Below, one piece after another: positions 34,889 through 40,988 of a stretch of 64,000 bases of DNA (its first letter is position 1; each line of letters opens with the position of its first letter). The notes beneath the pieces are model-generated. The model saw only the letters and a program-made list of their open reading frames with translations. It was not told the DNA's origin and ran no database searches. The DNA is taken from assembly GCF_012524205.1 (NCBI RefSeq), contig NZ_JABACI010000001.1:930001-994000 (forward strand). Direction: 5' to 3'. A program made the translations under genes and the position numbers. Origin of the DNA: Microbacterium salsuginis (GTDB lineage Bacteria > Actinomycetota > Actinomycetes > Actinomycetales > Microbacteriaceae).

Positions 34889-35374
34889 GTGAAGCTTCCC
34901 GAGACCACGGAATGGGCACTGCACACCGCCGCGGTGCTCGCACAGCTTCCCGCGGACTCGACGATCTCGGGCGCGCAGCTGGCTGAGCACTTCGGAGTGC
35001 CCAACCCGTACCTCTCCAAGCAGCTCGCGAAGCTGGTGCGTGGCGGGATCCTCACGGGCAGCACGGGACCGCGCGGAGGTTTCCGCCTGGCGCGGCCGGC
35101 GTCGCAGATCACGCTCCTCGACGTCGTGGCGGCCGTCGACGGCGTCTCGGACCCCTACGTGTGCCGCGAGCTGCGACAGCAGGGGCGCGGAAGCGCGCGG
35201 CCCGAGGACTGCACGCGACCGTGCGCTCTGGCGGTGGCGATGCATCGCGCCCACGAGGCGTGGCTGCAGTCGCTGCGCGACGTGACGCTCGGTGGGGTCA
35301 TCGCGGGGCTCTCCTCCGACGTCGTCGCCAAGAACCGCCGCCTGCTCATCGAGGATCCGCTGCCGCGTCGCTGA
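34889..35374 (+). CDS. Rrf2-family redox/metal-responsive regulator
   Basis: A 161-residue Rrf2 protein. The winged helix is about residues 1-80: KLPETTEWALHTAAVLAQLP, then GVPNPYLSKQLAKLVRGGIL and GPRGGFRLARPA. Three Cys follow in the sensor loop (YVCRELRQ...EDCTRPCAL), spaced C-x17-C-x3-C, wider than the C-x5-C-x7-C of IscR/NsrR. They may bind Fe-S or act as thiol switches. GTG 34889 lies 7 bases after TTACTC, suggesting a leaderless start. It probably represses the divergent NmrA-like gene. Confidence 0.9.
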   Translation: MKLPETTEWALHTAAVLAQLPADSTISGAQLAEHFGVPNPYLSKQLAKLVRGGILTGSTGPRGGFRLARPASQITLLDVVAAVDGVSDPYVCRELRQQGRGSARPEDCTRPCALAVAMHRAHEAWLQSLRDVTLGGVIAGLSSDVVAKNRRLLIEDPLPRR

Positions 35375-35427
35375 GGGACCGCGGCGCATGCCACGCCGGC
35401 GCGCGGCCGAGGCATGAGCCCGAGGCG

Positions 35428-36585
35428 CTACTGCCCGCTGCCCCCGAGCGCAGCTCCGTCATCGGGCTGCCACGCCGTGACCGCCACGGTGGACCCCTCG
35501 ACGATGTCGAGTTCGACCGGCCACGAACCGCGCGTCATTCCGGGGACTGCCGCGGCGTGCAGAGAAGCCGTGATGAGCGCGCCGTGCGTGGACGCCGCGT
35601 CCCATCCGAGGTACGCGACGGCATAGCCGCCCGCCGGCACTTCGATGCGCTGCGCCCCGAAGTCCTGCGTCATGAACGACCCGCCGTGTTCGATCGTGAC
35701 GTCGAGCAGATGGTTGTTCTGGTCGCCGAATGCGACGTCTGGATACCCTTCGATGACGCACGGCTCCTCCGAGAAGTTCATCAGCTGCACCGCCTGGCCT
35801 CGGTGGCCGGTGGCGGCATCGCTGCCCCCGAGCAGGAGCGTCGCGCGCTCGGCCGTGCACCATTGCGGATCATCGGGAACGGATGCCTCGGCTTCAGCCG
35901 GCACCGGAACCCCTTCCGCGTTCGGGTCGGGCGGTGCGCCGAAGCTGGTCTCGGCCTGCGCCTGCCGGGCAGCTTCGACCTGCGCCTCGATGTCGAGGCG
36001 CCGGGCGTCATCACCCGCGATGCCTGCGATGAGCACCACGACGACGGACGCCGCGGCGGCCGCCCAGACCCAGGGGCGCCGCTCGGGCGGGCCGGCCGCG
36101 GCCGCGCCGCGCGCTGTTCCGCGCGCGACGATGAGTCCCGGCATCCATCCCGCCGCCACTCCCCACAGCGCACCCGAGGCGGCCGCCGCGCCGAAGTCGC
36201 CGCCGAGGAGGCCGCGCGGACCGAACATCGAGAGCGAACTCCAGGCGACCGCGATGTCGAGCGCGAGCCCGACGATCGCTCCGGCGGCGACGGCGGCGAA
36301 CCACGGGCTGATGACGCCGGGTGCTGCAGCCCCGCGCCCTGCAAGCGAAGCGAACAGCGCATGGCAGACGACGATCGCGGCGCCGCTCAACACCGCCAGC
36401 ACCGCGGGCCATGCGGCCGGCCACGTCCAGACGGTGGGCGGGAGGATGTCGGGAACCAGGCTCGCCAGCTGCGGCAGACCCCCGGGGAGCTGCCGCAACG
36501 CCCACGCGACTCCGGCCACGACCAGCCAGAGCGCTCCGGCCACGACACTCGAGAGGGCCCGACGCCGGCCGGAGGGTTCATTCAT
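35428..36585 (-). CDS. Membrane protein with C-terminal DUF4232 domain
   Basis: A 385-residue protein. The first ~190 residues hold about five hydrophobic segments, the last (WVWAAAAASVVVVLIAGIAG) before an extracytoplasmic part. About 225-385 match DUF4232: WCTAERATLLLGG, VQLMNFSEEPCVIEGYPDVAF and the C-terminal beta strands. DUF4232 is an actinobacterial extracellular domain of unknown role. ATG 36585 is chosen because AGGA lies 8 bases upstream; ATG 36594 is an alternative. It converges on the Rrf2 gene. Confidence 0.82.
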   Translation of the reverse strand: MNEPSGRRRALSSVVAGALWLVVAGVAWALRQLPGGLPQLASLVPDILPPTVWTWPAAWPAVLAVLSGAAIVVCHALFASLAGRGAAAPGVISPWFAAVAAGAIVGLALDIAVAWSSLSMFGPRGLLGGDFGAAAASGALWGVAAGWMPGLIVARGTARGAAAAGPPERRPWVWAAAAASVVVVLIAGIAGDDARRLDIEAQVEAARQAQAETSFGAPPDPNAEGVPVPAEAEASVPDDPQWCTAERATLLLGGSDAATGHRGQAVQLMNFSEEPCVIEGYPDVAFGDQNNHLLDVTIEHGGSFMTQDFGAQRIEVPAGGYAVAYLGWDAASTHGALITASLHAAAVPGMTRGSWPVELDIVEGSTVAVTAWQPDDGAALGGSGQ

Positions 36586-36614
36586 CGAGTCCATCCTGGC
36601 CGATGGACGGGCGG

Positions 36615-37319
36615 TCAGCGGACCGGTGCGTGCGGCCCGTAGTGCTGCGCGACCTGCTGCGACGTGAGCCAGCCGTCGAACGTCTCGGCCTGCGGCCAGC
36701 CCTCCGGGGAGTCCTGCCACGGCTCCCGGCGCCCGTACGGCAGCAGGTCGATGAGCGGGAAGGTGTGCGCCAGCTGTTCCGTACCGCGACCGTCGGTGTG
36801 CCACGTGCGATAGACGTCGTCGCCGTCACGGAGGAACACGTTGACCGCGAACCCTCCGCCCTTCGGCGCGTCCATGTCCTCACCGAAGGGACTGTCGGCG
36901 GTCGAGTACCACTCCATGCGGTTGCCGACCTTCTCCTTGTACGCCAGCGCCTCGTCGATCGGGCCCTGAGTGATGATGACGAACCGCGCGTCGTACGGCT
37001 CGAGGAATTCCAGCCGCGTGAACTGCGAGGTGAAGCCGGTGCATCCGGGGCACTGCCACTCCTTCCCCTCGAACCACATGTGGTGGTACGTGATGAGCTG
37101 CGAGCGGCCGTCGAAGATGTCGGCCAGGCGCACCGGGCCGTCCTTGCCGACGAGGGTGTACTCCGGCAGCGCGACCATCGGCAGGCGACGGCGCTGGGCC
37201 GCGATCGCGTCCAGTTCGCGCGTGGCCGCCTTCTCCCGCGCCCGCAATGCGGCGAGCTCGCGCCGCCACGTCTCGGTGTCGGCGACGGGTGGGAGTGCCT
37301 TCTCAGTCGTGCTCTGCAT
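36615..37319 (-). CDS. DUF899 thioredoxin-like protein
   Basis: A 234-residue DUF899 protein with a thioredoxin-like fold. ITYHHMWFEGKEWQCPGCTGFTSQF contains the CxxC pair, and DFGxxxGR-like blocks follow. Motifs such as VFLRDGDDVYRTWHTDGRGTE are typical of the family. ATG 37319 is set by GGAGGTT; an upstream ATG in the same frame lies inside an operator and is rejected. The operator 25 bp upstream matches the TetR boxes of the 29-kb exporter locus, implying common control. Predicted dithiol oxidoreductase or detoxification role. Confidence 0.88.
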   Translation of the reverse strand: MQSTTEKALPPVADTETWRRELAALRAREKAATRELDAIAAQRRRLPMVALPEYTLVGKDGPVRLADIFDGRSQLITYHHMWFEGKEWQCPGCTGFTSQFTRLEFLEPYDARFVIITQGPIDEALAYKEKVGNRMEWYSTADSPFGEDMDAPKGGGFAVNVFLRDGDDVYRTWHTDGRGTEQLAHTFPLIDLLPYGRREPWQDSPEGWPQAETFDGWLTSQQVAQHYGPHAPVR

Positions 37320-37343
37320 CGGAACCTCCGGATGTCGAGTGCG

Positions 37344-37364
37344 GATGTTCACACTGTACACATC
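37344..37364 (-). promoter_or_regulatory. TetR-type operator upstream of the DUF899 gene
   Basis: A 21-bp near-palindrome (GATGT...ACATC outer arms; 8 of 10 pairs match). It contains TGTTCACACTGTACACA (37346-37362), which differs by one base from the box at 29042-29058. It lies 25 bp upstream of the DUF899 start. The binding protein is inferred to be the TetR at 29077-29757, since no TetR gene is adjacent here. Confidence 0.78.
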
Positions 37365-37458
37365 ATTCGGAACGGGTCAAGAGGGCATGGCAGTGCACGG
37401 TTTGCGGCGGTGCCCGCCGCCCGAGTCCGTCGACGCCCCCTGCGATGGACAACCGTCG

Positions 37459-38046
37459 CTAGTGGTCGCCGACAGAGGCGTGCACATGGGCGCGCTGGCC
37501 TTGGCGTCCGACGAGGCTGAGGTATTCGACCGGGCCGGCACTGGTGGCCCCGAACCAGTGCGGGGTGCGGGTGTCGAACTCGGCAGCTTGCCCAGCCTGC
37601 AAGAGCAGGTCTTGGTCGCCGAGCACCAGGCGGAGAGTGCCGTTCAGTACGTAGGCCCAGTCGAACCCTTCGTGGGAGCGCAGGTCTGGCGCCGTATCGT
37701 CGCTGCCCGTGGGGAGGACGAACTTGTACGCCTGGACACCTCCGGGGCGACGTGTGAGCGGGATGATGATCGACCCGTCCCTGCAGGACATGGGACGGAG
37801 ATCAATCCGGGGGTTGGCGGTGCGAGGCGCGTCGACAAGGGAATCGAGCGTGACGCCGTAGTAGCGGGCCAATGGGAGCAGTTGTTCCAGAGTCGGCCGC
37901 CGTAGTCCCGCCTCCAGTCGGGAGAGGGTGCTTATGGAGATCCCGGTCTCCTCGGCGAGTGTGGTGAGCGTGATGTCGCGGCGCAGTCGAAGGTGTTTCA
38001 GGCGTGGACCCACCGTGTCGAGGGTGTGATCGGAGTGTTCGCTCAT
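37459..38046 (-). CDS. XRE-family regulator with cupin domain
   Basis: A 195-residue regulator. Residues 10-70 form an HTH (GPRLKHLRLRRDITLTTLAEETGISISTLSRLEAGLRRPTLEQLLPLA region). Residues 105-190 form a cupin barrel (HEGFDWAYVLNGTLRLVLGDQD and FDTRTPHWFG) for small-molecule sensing. ATG 38046 is where the HTH protein begins. It is divergent from the methyltransferase/MFS genes, with TTGCCA half-sites between. It probably represses efflux until its ligand binds. Confidence 0.9.
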   Translation of the reverse strand: MSEHSDHTLDTVGPRLKHLRLRRDITLTTLAEETGISISTLSRLEAGLRRPTLEQLLPLARYYGVTLDSLVDAPRTANPRIDLRPMSCRDGSIIIPLTRRPGGVQAYKFVLPTGSDDTAPDLRSHEGFDWAYVLNGTLRLVLGDQDLLLQAGQAAEFDTRTPHWFGATSAGPVEYLSLVGRQGQRAHVHASVGDH

Positions 38047-38055
38047 GGCTCCAGT

Positions 38056-38081
38056 TTGCCATTTGGCAAGATTGATTGCCA
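38056..38081. promoter_or_regulatory. TTGCCA-type operator between regulator and efflux module
   Basis: TTGCCA-TT-TGGCAA (38056-38069) is a perfect 14-bp palindrome. A third TTGCCA starts at 38076, exactly 20 bp (two helical turns) after the first. It lies 10 bp upstream of the XRE-cupin start codon, within the divergent promoter region. Likely the binding site of that regulator. Confidence 0.75.
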
Positions 38082-38141
38082 CCGGCGCTCGTTCGGGTGA
38101 TCCTTGGTACGGACATGATCGACGAGCGGGAGGACAGTGCA

Positions 38142-38237
38142 ATGGGCACCACACACGATCAGATGAACGAGGCCGGGATCACCCGCGGCGGTTCGGCCAG
38201 GCTGAGCGCCGTGTACCGCGGCCCGTTGCACGCATGA
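38142..38237 (+). CDS. 31-residue ORF coupled to the methyltransferase
   Basis: ATG 38142 follows a strong GGGAGGA (about 10 bases upstream). The frame encodes 31 residues (begins MGTTHDQMNEAG, ends AVYRGPLHA) and stops with TGA 38235-38237, overlapping the methyltransferase start. The strong ribosome site belongs to this ORF, not to the methyltransferase, so downstream translation should depend on it. It may be a leader peptide or the remnant of a longer protein; I recognise no family. Confidence 0.55.
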   Translation: MGTTHDQMNEAGITRGGSARLSAVYRGPLHA

Positions 38238-38857
38238 TGAACGAGTTCGGCAAGGACTACTGGGAGGACCAGTGGGGCCCCACCGGCTCGGGCCGCAAGC
38301 GCCGGCTCCCCGTCAACCCCTACCTGAGAGCAGAGACCGCGCATCTGCCCGTCGGCGCGGTACTGGATGCGGGCTGCGGAACCGGAACCGAAGCGCTCTG
38401 GCTGGCCGAGCAGGGCTGGGACGTCACGGCTGCCGACATCTCCGCGACCGCACTGGCGGAGGCACGGGCTCGTGCCGCCGGCGGCGTAGGCGAGCACATC
38501 GACTGGGTGGAAACCGACCTGTCGCGGTGGGAGCCGGCACGGAGCTGGGATCTGGTTTTCACCAGCTACGCCCACGCGCAGATCGGGCAACTCCCGTTAT
38601 ACCGGCGTATCGCCTCCTGGGTCGCCCCTGGCGGAACGCTCCTCATCGTGGGACACCTGCACGGCGACCATCACGACGTCCCCCGCGGACATGACCATCC
38701 CCAGGGAGCGACAGCGACGCTGGAGGGGATCACGAACCTGTTCAGCTCCCCGGAATGGCGAATCGACTCAGCCTATGAGCACACCCGCACCGTCCATCCC
38801 GGCGGTTCGCCAGTGCACCTGCGTGACGTGATCGTCCGCGTCCACCGACTTCCCTGA
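38234..38857 (+). CDS. Class I SAM-dependent methyltransferase
   Basis: A 207-residue methyltransferase. The SAM loop is VLDAGCGTGTEALWLAEQGWDVTAADIS (about 37-64), then WVETDLSRW and WDLVFTSYAHAQI. It resembles small-molecule methyltransferases such as TehB or thiopurine types. ATG 38234 and 38237 are both possible. It sits between an XRE-cupin regulator and a DHA2-type pump, so it may modify a toxic compound before export. Substrate unknown. Confidence 0.9.
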   Translation: MMNEFGKDYWEDQWGPTGSGRKRRLPVNPYLRAETAHLPVGAVLDAGCGTGTEALWLAEQGWDVTAADISATALAEARARAAGGVGEHIDWVETDLSRWEPARSWDLVFTSYAHAQIGQLPLYRRIASWVAPGGTLLIVGHLHGDHHDVPRGHDHPQGATATLEGITNLFSSPEWRIDSAYEHTRTVHPGGSPVHLRDVIVRVHRLP

Positions 38858-38965
38858 CTTCGTCCTTCCCTGTTCGCGCCAAGGTGTGTCAACCTCGGCG
38901 CCGCTTCGGCCTGCCCGCGGTCAGGGCCGCGCAGAGCACTTCCTGAAAGGAAACACGATCCCGCC

Positions 38966-40576
38966 ATGACTTCCATCACTCACGCCGGTGCAGAGAACGC
39001 CGCTCCTGTCATCGACGATCCCCGACGCAGACGTGCCATCCTGTGGGCCGTCTGCATCGCATTGATGGCCGTTGTCGCCTCAGTCACCGGCCTCAACGTC
39101 GCTCAACCGCAGCTGGCGACGACTTTCGGCGCCTCCCAGGGGCAGGTGCTGTGGATCATCAACACCTACACACTCACCCTCGCAGCCCTCCTTCTGCCAC
39201 TGGGAGCACTGGGCGACCGGCTGGGTCGCAAGCCGGTGCTCATCGTGGGGCTGACGGTGTTCGGAATCGCGAACATCGCCGCCGCCGTGGCCCCGGTGAT
39301 GGAGGTCATGATCGCCGCGCGTCTGCTCAGCGGCATCGGCGCGGCGCTGATCATGCCCGTCACTCTGTCGGTGATCACCGCCTCGTTCCCGGACAAGGAA
39401 CGGTCCCGGGCGATCGGGGTGTGGAGCGCGGTCGCAGGAGGGGGCGGCATCGTGGGGATGTACCTCTCCGCGCTGCTGGTCGATATCGCGTCCTGGCGCT
39501 GGCTGTTCGCGCTCCCCATCGTGCTCACTGTCGCGGCACTGCTGATCGCCGTCCGCGCGGTTCCGAACTCCCGCGACAAGGCCCCGGGCCGGTTCGATGC
39601 CCTGGGGGCGTTGACCTCGATCATCGCGGCCGTCGGTTTCACCTTCGCCCTGCACGAAGCACCGTCTCTTGGCTGGGCCGACCCGATCGTGCTGATCCCG
39701 CTCATCGCGGCAGCGCTCGCTACCGCCGGGTTCATTCTGTGGGAGCTGCGCATCCCCTCCCCGCTCCTGGACGTTCGGCACTTCCGCACGAGAGGCCTCT
39801 CATCCGGCACCACGCTCCTGCTTGTGTTGTTCGGCGTGCTCGGTGGGATCTCCCTGGTGCTCTACCCCTTCTTCCAGGTCGGCTTCGGATGGAGTGGGCT
39901 GCTCTCCACGCTCGCCATGATGCCCATGATGCTGCTGATGATGCTCGCCGCCGGGCTCGCCCCTCGTCTGGCAGCACGCATCGGAGCCCGGGCTTCCATG
40001 GTCGCCGGACTCACCATCACCACCGCGGGCCTCGCGCTGATGGCCGGGCTCGTCTCCGCCGACGGCGGCTACCTCAGCGTGCTGCCTGGACTGATCGCGA
40101 TCGGACTGGGCTCGGGCCTGGCGATGACGCCCTCCACCGAAGCGATCACCTCATCACTCCCTCGCGAGCAGCAGGGTGTCGCCTCGGCCCTGAACGACCT
40201 CTCGCGGGAGCTCGGAGCAGCCCTGGGCATCGCGCTTCTGGGCGGTGTGCTGGTGGCCGGATACCAGAGCGCGATCGCCGGACGCCTTTCCGGTGTGCCC
40301 GAAGAACTCGCTGCGACAGCGCGCGAAGGCATCGCCAACGCCGCCGCGATCAGCCAGAACGCCGGGGCTTACGCGGAGCAGATTCTCACCGCTGCGAACG
40401 AGGCATTCATCGCCGGATGGCAGCAGGCGATGTGGGTCGGCGTCGCCGTCATGACCGTCCTCGTGATCTTCGTGCTCTTCCGTGGCCCCCACTCCACACC
40501 CTCGGAGCCGCTGAACGACACCGTCGACGAGGCTCCGAACCGCTCTGATGCCCTCAGCGTTCAGCGCGAAGGTTGA
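38966..40576 (+). CDS. MFS drug efflux pump, DHA2 (14-TM) family
   Basis: A 536-residue transporter of the 14-helix DHA2 type. Helix 1 begins ILWAVCIALMAVVASVTGLNVAQPQL, motif A is LGALGDRLGRKPVL, and motif C follows in helix 5 (GVWSAVAGGGGIVGMYLSALL). A long C-terminal polar tail follows helix 14. DHA2 pumps expel antiseptics and antibiotics by proton antiport. It lies 108 bp after the methyltransferase. The start follows AAAGGA. This gene and its neighbours lack the GGATGCC heptamer frequent elsewhere, consistent with acquisition. Confidence 0.92.
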   Translation: MTSITHAGAENAAPVIDDPRRRRAILWAVCIALMAVVASVTGLNVAQPQLATTFGASQGQVLWIINTYTLTLAALLLPLGALGDRLGRKPVLIVGLTVFGIANIAAAVAPVMEVMIAARLLSGIGAALIMPVTLSVITASFPDKERSRAIGVWSAVAGGGGIVGMYLSALLVDIASWRWLFALPIVLTVAALLIAVRAVPNSRDKAPGRFDALGALTSIIAAVGFTFALHEAPSLGWADPIVLIPLIAAALATAGFILWELRIPSPLLDVRHFRTRGLSSGTTLLLVLFGVLGGISLVLYPFFQVGFGWSGLLSTLAMMPMMLLMMLAAGLAPRLAARIGARASMVAGLTITTAGLALMAGLVSADGGYLSVLPGLIAIGLGSGLAMTPSTEAITSSLPREQQGVASALNDLSRELGAALGIALLGGVLVAGYQSAIAGRLSGVPEELAATAREGIANAAAISQNAGAYAEQILTAANEAFIAGWQQAMWVGVAVMTVLVIFVLFRGPHSTPSEPLNDTVDEAPNRSDALSVQREG

Positions 40577-40625
40577 GCGTCCCCACCAACGAGGATCCCG
40601 TCTCATGGCCACCGCATCACGGAAA

Positions 40626-40667
40626 GATAACGGCAAACCCTTGCTGTCGTTATCTCGCCGTTATACA
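40626..40667 (+). promoter_or_regulatory. Promoter and operator boxes of RNA copy 1
   Basis: AGATAACG (40625-40632) and CGTTATCT (40648-40655) form a perfect 8-bp inverted repeat, and a third CGTTAT lies at 40659-40664, overlapping the -10 TATACA (40662-40667). TTGCTG (40641-40646) is a possible -35 but with a short 15-bp spacer, which suggests activator dependence or a non-standard sigma factor. Copy 2 keeps the boxes at 40822-40827, 40844-40849 and 40855-40860 and has TATAGA at 40858-40863. Confidence 0.6.
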
Positions 40668-40673
40668 GTGCTT

Positions 40674-40773
40674 GCACGGTAGCTGTTTTGCTGTGGCAGC
40701 TGCCGGCATGTGATTGCAGGACACTCTTGGTGCAAAGGGACAAGGGCCGGTCGGTAGCCTCTCCGACCGGCCC
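40674..40773 (+). ncRNA. Putative small RNA, copy 1
   Basis: Predicted ~100-nt RNA from shortly after the -10 at 40662-40667 to the terminator. AGCTG (40681-40685) can pair with CAGCT (40697-40701 region); TTGCA and TGCAA enclose GGACACTCTTGG. The terminator stem GGGCCGGTCGG (40744-40754) pairs with 40763-40773 around TAGCCTCT, but its T-tract is degraded (TCACCTTTG). I recognise no Rfam family. A peptide reading is unlikely because the copies differ by a two-base indel in mid-frame. Confidence 0.6.
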
Positions 40774-40869
40774 TCACCTTTGCCGTCGCGCGGGCAACGC
40801 TCCCGCGGCCAGATCACAGAAAGATAACGAGAAACCTTGCCTTCGTTACCTGGTCGTTATAGAGTTCAC

Positions 40870-40970
40870 GAAGGTAGTTGTTTTGCTGTGGCAGCTGCCG
40901 ACATGTGATTGCAGGACACTCTTGGTGCAGGGACAAGGGCCGGTCGGAAGCCTCTCCGACCGGCCCTTTT
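40870..40970 (+). ncRNA. Putative small RNA, copy 2
   Basis: Second copy, core 40873-40966. Relative to copy 1, AGCTG becomes AGTTG, which still pairs with CAGCT through a G-U wobble. The terminator stem GGGCCGGTCGG (40937-40947) with 40956-40966 is intact and is followed by TTTTCTG, so this copy has the better intrinsic terminator. It ends 19 bp before the convergent GH13 stop codon. Confidence 0.62.
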
Positions 40971-40988
40971 CTGTGCCCCTCGCCCGTC

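Larger units (their letters stand above)
40616..40979 (+). repeat. Tandem duplication of a ~195-bp promoter-RNA-terminator cassette
   Basis: Copy 1 starts at 40616 and copy 2 at 40813. Both begin ATCAC(G/A)GAAAGATAACG (AGAAAGATAACG in copy 2), carry three ATAACG/CGTTAY boxes, a TATA-type -10, a near-identical core, and an 11-bp terminator stem. The cores (40678-40773 and 40873-40966) differ by three substitutions and one two-base indel. The upstream halves have diverged more, except in the boxes. This fills the 412-bp gap between the MFS and GH13 genes; no protein gene is credible in it. Confidence 0.85.
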
